From: Vacuolonema iberomarrocanum LEGE 07170
GTDB taxonomy: Bacteria > Cyanobacteriota > Cyanobacteriia > Elainellales > Elainellaceae
Assembly (NCBI GenBank): GCA_015207365.1
Contig: JADEXA010000011.1
Span: 1-64,000 of the forward strand
DNA length: 64,000 nt
Reading direction: 5' to 3'
Shown: positions 26,706-35,429 of the stretch, one piece after another
How the letters are laid out: each line of letters starts with the position of its first letter
How positions within the stretch are numbered: the stretch's first letter is position 1
Notes under the pieces: model-generated
The model's input: only the letters and a program-made list of their open reading frames with translations
Databases searched by the model: none
Told to the model about the DNA's origin: nothing
Program-made: the position numbers and the translations under genes

Positions 26706-28319
26706 TTACTGCTTGAAAGAAGCCAACCATTCGCGGATTTGTTCGGCGGCAACGTCCCGTCCACCTAAGCCAAAGGCAAGGGCAATGGCGACGGCGATCG
26801 CGCCAAATAGCAAACCAAAGGCGAGGTTCACAATGCTGGTCGCAACGCCCATTTGCTGGAGTGCCATAGCACCCACAAGGGCAATGATGGCAATCCGTGC
26901 AGCTTGGGCCAGGATATTGGCCTGACGGCTACCCGACGAATGGATCAGGCTGAAGGCCAGATTGGCCAGGTACAGTCCGATGCCGAAGACGACAACACCA
27001 CTCAAGACACGGGCAGAGACGCGGAGAATGGCCTGTACAATGACCGTCAATTGGTCAAAGGCCAGAATTTCCGTGGCTGCAACGGCACCAAAGAGAACAA
27101 TGGCGACCCAGGCAGCGGCTCCCACAATCTCAGACGGGGTGCGCTTACGCGGGGGTGTTGGTGGCGTTGTAACGGTTCCAGCTGCGGCAGATGGCGGGGG
27201 TGGGGGTGGCTGACCGATGGGGGATGCGCTTGGAGTGGCATCAGCGTCTCCGGTGGCTGTGACGTTATACATCTCAGGCACACCGATCCAGTTGAACACA
27301 TTGTTGAACCCAATGCTGGTGAGCACACTGATCACCAACTCCGACACAAACCGCCCGATGTAGTAGAACACGCCCAGAACGATGATGGCGGTGATGATCT
27401 GGGGGATTTTCTCTAGCACGATCTCCAGCATGGCGATCGCTGGGTCAGAAATCGCATCGATTTCCAGCGCATTCAGGGCGGCGATCGCGGTTGGGATCAG
27501 TACCAGCACATAGACGACCGTCCCCACAATGCCAGATAGGGACATCGACCCTGTCTCGCGCTGCAACCCCATCCGAGCGCCCAACTGGTCGGCTCCCGTT
27601 GCGGCTAACAGGTTCGTGACAATGCCCCGGACGACCCGTGCGATCAACCAACCCGCAACGCCGATGACGATGGCTGTGAGGATGCGGGGTAAAGCATTCA
27701 GGATGTCATCCAGCAAATTCTGCACCGGCCCCAGAGGCCCTGTTAGCTCCAGGGCATCCAGAATGAAGGGCAGGAAGAACAGGAAGACAAACCAGTACAC
27801 GGCGTTTGCCAGTGTTTCATTCAGCAGAACTGGTGTGCCTTCACCATCGGTTGTTCCCAATTGCTCGTTCAGGCGTTCATCCAAGCGAAACCGTTGCAAA
27901 CCACGGGTGAGCAACAATTTGCTGATTGTTGCAATCAGCCAGGCGAGTGCCAGTAACAGTAAGGCTCCACCCAGCTTGGGTAAATAGGCAAATACCTCTT
28001 CCAAAAAGCCATTGAGCGGGTCTGACACGGTGCCCAGTTGGAGGGCATTGAAAAATGCCACCAATACGAACAATAGAGTAATCCAATAGACCGCTGTGGC
28101 GATCCATTGTTCAATTGGCACCGTTGGCTCATCTGCCTGCCTGCCGGTAACCATGCTGGCCAAGCGATTATCGATGTCCGTTTTCTTGAGAAGACCCCGG
28201 GTAATCGATGCCAAGATGGTCGCGAATATCCATCCCAAAATCAGAATGGCGATCGCGCCTACCAGGCGGGGGAGAAATCCTCCCACCTCACTTGTAATAC
28301 TCGTTAAAAAATCAGCCAT
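26706..28319 (-). CDS. Mechanosensitive-channel-like protein with repeated TM-helix units
   Basis: A 537-residue membrane protein built of about five TM-helix units of the family found in MscS-related cyanobacterial proteins. Each unit has a hydrophobic helix followed by an amphipathic GLLKKTDIDNRL- or GLQRFRLDERL-like stretch. A Pro/Ser/Thr-rich linker (about residues 355-390, PPPPPPSAAAG) splits the protein between units four and five. It lacks the classical MscS beta domain. Role in osmotic or membrane-tension response is inferred from the family. The C-terminus ends FGLGGRDVAAEQIREWL. Confidence 0.85.
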   Translation of the reverse strand: MADFLTSITSEVGGFLPRLVGAIAILILGWIFATILASITRGLLKKTDIDNRLASMVTGRQADEPTVPIEQWIATAVYWITLLFVLVAFFNALQLGTVSDPLNGFLEEVFAYLPKLGGALLLLALAWLIATISKLLLTRGLQRFRLDERLNEQLGTTDGEGTPVLLNETLANAVYWFVFLFFLPFILDALELTGPLGPVQNLLDDILNALPRILTAIVIGVAGWLIARVVRGIVTNLLAATGADQLGARMGLQRETGSMSLSGIVGTVVYVLVLIPTAIAALNALEIDAISDPAIAMLEIVLEKIPQIITAIIVLGVFYYIGRFVSELVISVLTSIGFNNVFNWIGVPEMYNVTATGDADATPSASPIGQPPPPPPSAAAGTVTTPPTPPRKRTPSEIVGAAAWVAIVLFGAVAATEILAFDQLTVIVQAILRVSARVLSGVVVFGIGLYLANLAFSLIHSSGSRQANILAQAARIAIIALVGAMALQQMGVATSIVNLAFGLLFGAIAVAIALAFGLGGRDVAAEQIREWLASFKQ

Positions 28320-28790
28320 TGATGATTTTCCTTCCGAAGTTGGATTGTAAAAGACCCTTTTGACTGCAAAGCTCTAAGGCCATCAACCGCAGATCCAATC
28401 AAGGGAAATGCCCACAACGTGACTGCATCCTCAGGCGTTAACCATACTTGGTTAGCCCCTGAGGCGTTGCTTTCTAAAGCGTTCAAGATCAGCCATGGCT
28501 AAGCCAGGCGATTGACTGACGAGGGACAAAAGTGCTCAAGAAGGGATAACAACATGCACGGCGATGAGCTCAGCGATCGCAGTCAACTGATTTACGGGTC
28601 TAAACGGGTATGCCAAGAGGAATGAGGAGTTGCGCTCGTTGTGAGCCGCGATCGCTTCAAGCTTAGGGGATTTACTAATTGACTTTAGTCAATTTACCGT
28701 GTAAGCCATTTTTTATCCAGTGATTCCGAAAACATTGCGGTAACTCTCGGAAATCTAAGGACAAGACAAAAAATTGAAGCTTTCCTAAGA

Positions 28791-28841
28791 TCCTTGATTT
28801 TTGGTGGTGCAGGCATCGCCCGCATCACCAAAAATCAAGGA
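28791..28841. repeat. 20-bp-arm palindrome
   Basis: The arms 28791-28810 and 28822-28841 (TCCTTGATTTTTGGTGGTGC and its complement) match at 19 of 20 positions, with an 11-nt GC-rich loop. The base is AT-richer and the tip GC-richer, as in the other palindromes here. Confidence 0.85.
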
Positions 28842-28883
28842 TTCTCTGGTTTTTGCTCTGGACTCAGCCCAGAAATATAGATC

Positions 28884-28969
28884 AGGACTTGCGCAAAACT
28901 TGCCTCATCCCAAGGGAGTTTGTTGATTTTGTGGCCGCGGCCACAAAATCAACAAAATGCGTCAGCCCT
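28884..28969 (+). repeat. MITE-like hairpin element, family A, copy 2
   Basis: An 86-bp copy with ends AGGACTTGCGCA and TGCGTCAGCCCT. The centre is a perfect 34-nt palindrome at 28921-28954 (arm TGTTGATTTTGTGGCCG). It ends 7 bp from the stop codon of the WD40 kinase. Confidence 0.9.
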
Positions 28970-28976
28970 AAAGATG

Positions 28977-30989
28977 TTAGCCACCGTGAACCCAGACGCG
29001 TACCGTACTGTCGGAGCTACCACTCACCATTGTTTTGCCATCAGCGCTCATGGCGATCGCATTAACGCTCTCCGCATGGCCGATTAGCGTATCAATCAAC
29101 TCGCCCGTTTCTACGTTCCAGAGCTTAATCGTGGTATCGCTGCTGCCGCTAATTACCGTTTTGCCATCGGGCGAAAAAACGACCGTGGTTACATCACGGG
29201 TATGATCCGCAAGGTTGTGCACTAGGCTACCCGTGCTCAAGTTCCATAATTTGACAGTTTTGTCGCGGCTCCCGCTAGCTAGGAAGGTGCTGTCGGGGCT
29301 ATAGGCCAGGGCATTGACGGCGGTCACATGACCGGCCAATAGTGACCGTTGATCCATCGTTTGCAGATCCCAAAGCCGTACTTTGTTATCTAGCCCCCCA
29401 CTCGCAAAGGTATTGCCATTTGGGCTCACGGCGATCGCCTTGATCATGCTCAGCACACCGGGCAAAACCCGCAGGGGCGCTCCATTAGAGAGTTGCCAGA
29501 AGCGAATTGTGCGATCTTCTCCGCCACTAATTAAAACGCGCCCATCCGGGCTAATGGCTAGAGCATTGACATCGCGGGAATGGCCTTTACAGTTCCGTTG
29601 CAACGCCCCGGTGGGTAAGTACCAGACTTTGATCATGCTGTCATCGCCGCCGCTTACCAGGGTTTTGCCATCGGGGCTGATAACAACGGCATTAACATCG
29701 CGGGTATGGCCGGTGAGGTTGTAGATTAACGCTCCGCGCTGGGGGTTCCAGACCTTCACGGTGTCATCCAAACTGCCGCTGGCAATAAGGTTTCCGGCGG
29801 CATTCAAGGCCACGCTCGTTACCCAAGATGAATGATCGGTTAGGGTATGCAGGCAGCGCCATCCCGAAACCTGAATGATCGTGGGACGGGCAGGAGGGCG
29901 GGATGTGGAATGGGACGTCGTCGGTGGAGCCGATGTTGGTGGGCGCGAGGTGCGCGTTGCGGTGGGTGCCGCAGAGGGCGATCGCTGGGTAGAGGAGGAG
30001 GTACGGTTTGAGCGCGATCGCGAGGAGCGCGACAAATTGGGTGGACGAAACTTGGGCAATGTCGACTTAGGCTCTCCCTGGGATGCAGGGATAAAATAAT
30101 CTGCATTGAGATCCCGCATGACTTCATCGGCAGACTGATACCGATCGTTGACCAGATCTTTGAGTAGCATGTCCATGATTTCAGCGAACTGATCGCTGAC
30201 CACGGTTCCCCGCTCCATCAAGTGTTGTCGCCAAATCCATTGACCTTCCAGCGGATCATAGAGGTTATCGGGACGTGTTTCAGTCATCAGGTGCAGACAG
30301 GTGGCACCCAAACTGTAGAGATCGCTCGCTGGATACGCGCGCCCACCCCGAAACTGCTCAATGGGGGCGTATCCTTCTGTGCCAATGCGAGTCCCGGTTT
30401 CGCCTGCTACGGCTTCCCCAACTTGCTTGGCCACCCCAAAATCAATGAGCACCAAGCGATTACCTTGGGCGCGGCGGAGAATGTTGGCGGGCGTAATGTC
30501 ACGGTGAATGACTTGATGGCTATGGATAAACCGCAATACGGGCAGGAGATCGGCTAATAAGTCTCGAATTTGACGCTCGTTGAACGCGCCATTCTGACGC
30601 ATCTCTTGTAGTAAACTTTGGCCTTCAATGAATTGCTGCACCAGGTAAAGGTAGCTATCTTGCTCAAAGTAGGCCAACAGCCGAGGTATTTGTGGGTGTT
30701 CCCCCAGCTCATCCAGCCGAACGGCCTCCTGGTTGAACAGCCGAACCGCCTTTTCTAAAGACTTTGTGCCATGCACCTGAGGCGAAAACTGCTTCAAGAC
30801 GCAGTGGGTGCCGAGGCGATCTTCATCGAGCGCCAGATAGGTTCTGCCAAACCCGCCCTGACCAATGACCTTAACTGGGCGATAGCGCCCACGCAACATT
30901 GCTGTCAAAGATGCGCCACAGTTCTGACAAACCGATGCGTCATCGGGATTCAGAGGCTTCTGACACTTTGGGTTAAGACAGCAAATCAT
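28977..30989 (-). CDS. Ser/Thr protein kinase with C-terminal WD40 propeller
   Basis: A 670-residue Hanks-type kinase. An N-terminal zinc ribbon (CCLNPKCQ at 3-10, CQNCG at 21-25) precedes the kinase domain (about 35-300): GQGGFGRTYLA, VLK lysine, HRDITPANIL catalytic loop (Thr where Lys is usual), IDFGVAK and the GTEGYAPIEQ activation segment. A Ser/Pro/Arg-rich linker (about 310-375) leads to seven WD40 repeats, enough for one propeller. This architecture is common in cyanobacteria. No membrane segment is present. Substrates are unknown. Confidence 0.93.
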   Translation of the reverse strand: MICCLNPKCQKPLNPDDASVCQNCGASLTAMLRGRYRPVKVIGQGGFGRTYLALDEDRLGTHCVLKQFSPQVHGTKSLEKAVRLFNQEAVRLDELGEHPQIPRLLAYFEQDSYLYLVQQFIEGQSLLQEMRQNGAFNERQIRDLLADLLPVLRFIHSHQVIHRDITPANILRRAQGNRLVLIDFGVAKQVGEAVAGETGTRIGTEGYAPIEQFRGGRAYPASDLYSLGATCLHLMTETRPDNLYDPLEGQWIWRQHLMERGTVVSDQFAEIMDMLLKDLVNDRYQSADEVMRDLNADYFIPASQGEPKSTLPKFRPPNLSRSSRSRSNRTSSSTQRSPSAAPTATRTSRPPTSAPPTTSHSTSRPPARPTIIQVSGWRCLHTLTDHSSWVTSVALNAAGNLIASGSLDDTVKVWNPQRGALIYNLTGHTRDVNAVVISPDGKTLVSGGDDSMIKVWYLPTGALQRNCKGHSRDVNALAISPDGRVLISGGEDRTIRFWQLSNGAPLRVLPGVLSMIKAIAVSPNGNTFASGGLDNKVRLWDLQTMDQRSLLAGHVTAVNALAYSPDSTFLASGSRDKTVKLWNLSTGSLVHNLADHTRDVTTVVFSPDGKTVISGSSDTTIKLWNVETGELIDTLIGHAESVNAIAMSADGKTMVSGSSDSTVRVWVHGG

Positions 30990-31476
30990 AGGGGTAGCGC
31001 ACTCAGGCTATCTGTATTTCGTACGTTCTTTCGCAAATTATTGCGTTCATTGGGCGATCGCAAAGCGATTTCTCAGACCATCGCTCTTACCCAACTCATC
31101 TTCTCATCTCTCCTCGTCCAGTGTTGGAAAAACGAAAACGTAAACGGGAAATAGGCCAGCAAAGAGTCGGCTCTAGGTTAAAAGATAAGCTGACGTTTTG
31201 TCAGTTTGCACTCATCACAAATAAAATGGTGTGCTGTGAGAGCGCGAGCCAGAATCGACCTACCCGCACGGCAAGGATTAGAGTCTTCATATTATCCTTG
31301 ATCCTGCCGCAATGCCATAGTCTACGGAGGAAGCTAGTGGTAGTGTTTGGTACAGCGATCGTTGGTTTGTAAAGAAATAACTGCAATAGCGCGACCTATC
31401 TGATGAGTAAAGCATTAAGGTTGTAGAAAAACTGCCAGAAAAGTGACTATTCCCATAAGCAAATCGTTTCAGCTTT
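30990..31476. other. Gap upstream of the WD40 kinase
   Basis: No gene, repeat or hairpin stands out in these 487 bp. The right half is AT-rich and would contain the kinase promoter. Short open frames here lack start signals. Confidence 0.5.
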
Positions 31477-32790
31477 CTACCAAATGACACCATTTTGTGC
31501 AAGCCAAGCCGTACCATAAGCGGCTTCCGTTTGAGGAGAACGGCAGACAGGTACCTGCAGGCAACGCGATCGCATCACCATCCATGGCTCATTTTGGGCA
31601 CCGCCCCCTGCTGTGTAGACTTGCCGAAGTGGTGTTGCGCCGAGTTCCTGTAGCCGTTGATAGCCCAGGGACTCAATCCGGGCGATCGCTTCTAAGATGC
31701 CATGCAAAAATTCCGCCGGATCCTCGGGACGGGGCTCCAGTTGCGGCTCCAGATGGGGATCGTTGATCGGAAACCGTTCTCCAGGCCGTGTCAGGGGATA
31801 GTAGGTGAATGGGGAGATCTTCTGAGGATCGATACGCTGGCTCAAATGCTCTAGCTCCGCTGCATCAAAAAACTGACGCAGGACGGCTCCGCCCGTATTC
31901 GATGCTCCCCCGACCAGCCACAGCTTTCCTAGACGATGGCTATATAACCCATAGCGAGCCTCATCTACCCGAACGTTGCTCAGGAGCTTCAAGGCTAGAG
32001 TCGAACCCAGGGAGGTGACGGCATCGCCGGGCGATCGCGCGCCGCTGGCTAAAAACGCGGCGATGCTATCCGTCGTTCCGGCACAGATCTTACAGGTCTC
32101 CGCTATCCCAAACCGCTGAGCTAGCGCTGGGCGCAGGGGGGCGATCGCCTCTCCAGGGACGCGTACCTGGGGCAATACAACCTTTGAGGCGCGGACACAC
32201 CGTTTCGTTAGAGCTGTTGCCGGATTGGACGGGCGGGCGGGCGAATCAACCAGCCAATCGGGATAGCGCAAGGTTCCCACGTCATACCCCAGCTTCAGCG
32301 CATTATGATAATCCGAAATTCCGATCGCTCCATGGAGCAAGAAGCTTAGCCAATCGGCTTGGTGCATTAGATAAATGGGCGCATCGCTTGGCTGTGCAAC
32401 TTTAGGGCGTATCGTTTGTTCCCACCACAACAGTTTGGCGAAGCTGGAGGTGGCACTGCCCACCACAGGCTGACTGGGGGCGATCGCCCGCACCTCCTCC
32501 AGCACCTCCTTCCCCCGATCGTCGTTATAGAGCAGGGGATCGGACAGGGGCACCCCCCGCTCGTCGCAAAACAGCAGCGTGGAAGAGGTGCCATTGATGG
32601 CGATCGCCACCAAATTGGCAGTGATAGTGGGGGGCAAGGCGTCCAGCAAAGTCCACAGTGCGGTCTGCCATAAGGTAGGCTGTTGTGTGTCTAGCGAGCA
32701 CTGGGTTTGGGCAACGATAGCGGCCTCGGGGTTGATGGCGATCGCCCGCGCTCCAGAGGTGCCAAAATCAACCCCCAACCAGTAGTGCAT
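31477..32790 (-). CDS. FGGY-family carbohydrate kinase (possible D-ribulokinase)
   Basis: A 437-residue sugar kinase. The phosphate-1 motif is VDFGTSGARAIAI at the start. The FGGY ATP-binding part includes CAGTTDSIAAFLASGA and GSTLALKLLS, with VYTAGGGAQNEPW near the C-terminus. The opening DFGTSGARA is that of the cyanobacterial/plant XK1-type kinases reported to act on D-ribulose. Sugar specificity cannot be proven from sequence. The ATG at 32790 is preferred: AAGGGGG lies 8 bases upstream, whereas the ATG two codons earlier is too close. Confidence 0.85.
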   Translation of the reverse strand: MHYWLGVDFGTSGARAIAINPEAAIVAQTQCSLDTQQPTLWQTALWTLLDALPPTITANLVAIAINGTSSTLLFCDERGVPLSDPLLYNDDRGKEVLEEVRAIAPSQPVVGSATSSFAKLLWWEQTIRPKVAQPSDAPIYLMHQADWLSFLLHGAIGISDYHNALKLGYDVGTLRYPDWLVDSPARPSNPATALTKRCVRASKVVLPQVRVPGEAIAPLRPALAQRFGIAETCKICAGTTDSIAAFLASGARSPGDAVTSLGSTLALKLLSNVRVDEARYGLYSHRLGKLWLVGGASNTGGAVLRQFFDAAELEHLSQRIDPQKISPFTYYPLTRPGERFPINDPHLEPQLEPRPEDPAEFLHGILEAIARIESLGYQRLQELGATPLRQVYTAGGGAQNEPWMVMRSRCLQVPVCRSPQTEAAYGTAWLAQNGVIW

Positions 32791-33196
32791 CTGCATCGCC
32801 CCCTTTTTTCTCAACTGTTTCCAATGTTGCTGATATTCTGTCTAGGGCTCATCCAATCAGAGGAATTCGTCACTTCGCTATCTTTATCACTTCCGTTTCT
32901 GCGCTAACGCGATTAATATGCGAGATGATTCGGCAAATCCCGAGAAGGCTTGTTCGGTAACGGTGGGTTGTTCTTTGGATAAACCGAGATCCTTATACGG
33001 CTTTCTTACTGGCGTTCACTAATTTTTATATACCCAGACCTTATCCAGGAAAGACAATTTGCAGCGCGGCTCAACCCCTTGCCCCAAGGTTTCGCTCAGT
33101 GGTTGACCCAGTAATCTGGAAAACCTATGCCCACCCACTGCAAACTCAGTTGCTTCCTGGTACAGACCTTCGCTATTACCCAACGATCGAGGAGCT
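32791..33196. other. Gap containing an open frame coupled to the small membrane peptide
   Basis: An open frame at 32961-33200 has no ATG but ends in ATGA, overlapping the start of the 39-aa peptide (33197). Its tail reads VIWKTYAHPLQTQL and PGTDLRYYPTIEEL. A separate short ORF begins at ATG 32918 (MRDDSANPEKACSV). A frameshift between the two could have split one original gene. This is unproven. Confidence 0.35.
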
Positions 33197-33316
33197 ATGA
33201 AATCTGATAAGACTGCCAACTGGATTCCTGTCGCCATCTCTGGAACCTTGATTTTAGGATCGATTGCCTTTTTGATCCTATGGGCCCTGCAATCTGCCTA
33301 TAATTTCGCCCAATAA
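33197..33316 (+). CDS. Single-span membrane peptide, 39 aa
   Basis: The peptide begins MKSDKTANWIPVAISGTLIL and ends WALQSAYNFAQ. It has a charged start, one membrane helix (about 9-33) and a short polar tail, the size and form of small photosystem or cytochrome b6f subunits. I cannot match it to a named one. GAGGAG lies directly upstream of the ATG, and the upstream open frame ends on the same ATGA, suggesting coupling. Confidence 0.5.
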   Translation: MKSDKTANWIPVAISGTLILGSIAFLILWALQSAYNFAQ

Positions 33317-33444
33317 CCCTCAGCCTGTCGGTTCAACTCGGCTGTATTTCCAGGGTGAGATGTCTGAAGTGAGGGTGCAATTCATTGAGCCGATGGCTGT
33401 CAATCAGTCGTGGTATAACACTGCACGCTGAGGTAAGAGCCAAC

Positions 33445-33487
33445 CACATATTTGCAAGTCCCGCAGCGCGGGGCTTGCAAATATGTG
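33445..33487. repeat. 20-bp-arm palindrome
   Basis: The arms 33445-33464 (CACATATTTGCAAGTCCCGC) and 33468-33487 match at 19 of 20 positions, with a 3-nt loop. The AT-richer base and GC tip are as in other elements of this window. Confidence 0.88.
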
Positions 33488-33548
33488 ATCTATCCTAATT
33501 TCAAGGCGTAAGGCTATATTGGGCTTCGGATGACGCATATAAACCAAC

Positions 33549-33581
33549 AAGCGGCTCCCTAACCATAGGAAGAAGCCGCTT
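33549..33581 (-). terminator. Probable terminator of the glycosyltransferase gene
   Basis: AAGCGGCT (33549-33556) pairs with AGCCGCTT (33574-33581). It lies 40 bp beyond the stop of the minus-strand glycosyltransferase gene and is followed on that strand by a T-rich stretch. Confidence 0.55.
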
Positions 33582-33620
33582 GCGCTGCGTTATTCAGCTT
33601 TGTGAGTACGCCCTGCGTCG

Positions 33621-34709
33621 TTACTCCGGAAACATTCTGGCACCGTCGTGGATGTTTTTTTCAAAGGTGCGTTTTTCCATCTTGTGTTTGACACAGCGGA
33701 TCCCAAACTGGAGCGGGCGAGCCATTTTTTGGATGGCTGATTGGGCGAGCCATTTTTCGTAGCCCTCGGTAATCGGCCCAGCTAGGAGATTGCGCCACCG
33801 TTCGGCGATGCGATCAGCTGTGAAGTCTTGGGCGCGGCGTAAGCCATTCTCGACCATCGCTTGATACAGTCCTGGCTCTTCTTTCAGCCGTTTGAGGGCG
33901 GCGATCGCCTCGTCAGCGCTGCGCACCTCAAAGTAGTCCAACTCAGATTCACGCAAATTTTGGTAAGCGGGCTCAGGGCCTAGAATAGCAGGTACCCCGG
34001 CCATCCAGGAGTTGACGAGTTTGCTTGGAGGTTTGATGGAAAGGTCGTAATCGGTGCAATTCCGAACCGCAATGACTACATCCGCGTCGCTATAGTCCGT
34101 CCAAAACTTGTAGGCTTCAACGGGGTCGTCCGGGCTCACCTTTAGCTGGATGCCGAGATCCTGCAAAGCATCGAGGAACGAAGGGGTACGAAATGGCTTA
34201 GCCAAGTAAATGGTACGACCCTTGAAGACCAGATTTTCGACCCTTGCTTGACGGGAAGCATCCCGTGGCTGCAAGCAGGGCTGCGGCCAAAGCGGCATCA
34301 AATGGTCGGTTTCGTCGATCAAGTTCAAGTGATTTTGGACAACCCGCTGCTCACAAATTTCGGGTCGTCCCCGGTCATGCCGACAACAAGCGACATAGCT
34401 GGAATAGGGGCGTGATTTGATCGTCAGTTGCTCGTAGGTTGTTACACAAAGCGCACCCGGAACAAAATCGGGAACCAGATGAACACCCAAACCTCGCCGC
34501 TTTAGTTGAATGTAGGTCTGTGGTCCCCAAGCATCGGATGCGCCCTTAAAGCGGTCATAAACCGCTTCAATCGGAGGTGGCATCTCCTGTTTCATCACAT
34601 CATCCCATGTCTTTTCTTTCCGGAATACGAAGTAAACGGGATAGAGGAGAGCTGGCAAGGGAGACAGCGGAGGGGAAGTGCTGGAAACAGATGCAAGGTT
34701 AGGATCCAT
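33621..34709 (-). CDS. Glycosyltransferase-like protein
   Basis: A 362-residue protein. The C-terminal half has the GT-B sugar-nucleotide-binding pattern: SIKPPSKLVNSWMAGVPAIL, then GPEPAYQNLRESELDYF and a helical tail. The N-terminal half has few recognisable motifs and carries several Cys and His (CCRHDRG). The start ATG at 34709 is used; a TTG nine codons earlier has no advantage. It stands alone; polysaccharide or glycolipid synthesis is only a family-level guess. Confidence 0.72.
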   Translation of the reverse strand: MDPNLASVSSTSPPLSPLPALLYPVYFVFRKEKTWDDVMKQEMPPPIEAVYDRFKGASDAWGPQTYIQLKRRGLGVHLVPDFVPGALCVTTYEQLTIKSRPYSSYVACCRHDRGRPEICEQRVVQNHLNLIDETDHLMPLWPQPCLQPRDASRQARVENLVFKGRTIYLAKPFRTPSFLDALQDLGIQLKVSPDDPVEAYKFWTDYSDADVVIAVRNCTDYDLSIKPPSKLVNSWMAGVPAILGPEPAYQNLRESELDYFEVRSADEAIAALKRLKEEPGLYQAMVENGLRRAQDFTADRIAERWRNLLAGPITEGYEKWLAQSAIQKMARPLQFGIRCVKHKMEKRTFEKNIHDGARMFPE

Positions 34710-35429
34710 GGACAAATTGATGGAGTGACGGCACAAAATATAAAACGCAAAATTTAGCTGTCAGAAGCTAACCTGGGTATTGCTAATGAAAGTAAGGGTG
34801 ACGAAAGTATGCCCACCCATGTAGCAACATCTATACAGATGTAGGGCAACAAAACACGAAATCTTCACTTAGAAGAAGTCTTTACTTAGAATTAGAAGAA
34901 ATTTTTACTTAGAATTAGTTTCTTCCCAAAGTTTTTGTCACAAGAAGTGATGAGTTAGCCGTTGAACAAATGTTGGACAAATACTGTTGGGGCTATGGAT
35001 GCAAGCATTGGACACCTATGGGGCTAAATCTTCTCAAATGCTGCTTCTAGCCGCAAGTATTACATCGATCGCCTGAGAATGTCTACTATAGTGGGCTGGC
35101 TGTTGTGTCAAGATTTTTACCTCAATTCGCCAGGACAGTTTTGTGTAAAGCAGCAGCCCAATGAGCCTGCGACAAGATAACCCAGGGCTGAAGAGTCCAG
35201 AATTATTCAGCCCTGGCCTCTGCTATCCAATGGCTTGAAGCGGGAATAGTTTGCATGAGGAACTTTCACAATGATTGATGCAAAGTTCATACAAAGTCGC
35301 GCATAACCCACTGCTAGTCGTTTTTTGAAGGTTACGCAGGTGGGGTCTTCAAAAAATGATCGAGTTTTGGCTTTCGTCAATATTGATATTCGTCAATATG
35401 GATATTAGAGATCCTGGAGGGAAAGGCAC
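34710..35429. other. AT-rich gap with direct repeats and a tandem operator-like pair
   Basis: No gene is supported. It contains two or three degenerate copies of a TTTACTTAGAATTAGAAGAA unit (about 34862-34922), a hairpin (TTTTTTGAAG 35321-35330 with CTTCAAAAAA 35347-35356) and a tandem 16-bp pair at 35374-35405 just before the oxidoreductase. Confidence 0.6.
35374..35405 (+). promoter_or_regulatory. Tandem 16-bp repeat upstream of CrtISO-like gene
   Basis: TCGTCAATATTGATAT is followed directly by TCGTCAATATGGATAT (one mismatch). It lies 24 bp before the start codon, where an operator for a dimeric or tandem-binding regulator would sit. No binding factor is known. Confidence 0.5.

Larger units (their letters stand above)
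28320..28976. other. Gap with two hairpin elements
   Basis: No gene is supported. It contains the palindrome at 28791-28841 and the family A element at 28884-28969 (both listed). An open minus-strand frame (28304-28486) overlaps the MscS-like start but has no credible ATG. Confidence 0.6.
33317..33620. other. Gap with a palindrome and a terminator-like hairpin
   Basis: No gene is seen. It holds the 20-bp-arm palindrome at 33445-33487 and the hairpin at 33549-33581, both listed separately. Confidence 0.55.

Noticed and set aside
28304..28486. 60-codon frame overlapping the MscS-like start
   Set aside because: No ATG start and unsupported overlap; likely leader sequence.
34862..34922. CRISPR-like direct repeats
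   Set aside because: Units are adjacent and degenerate, with no spacers and no cas genes.
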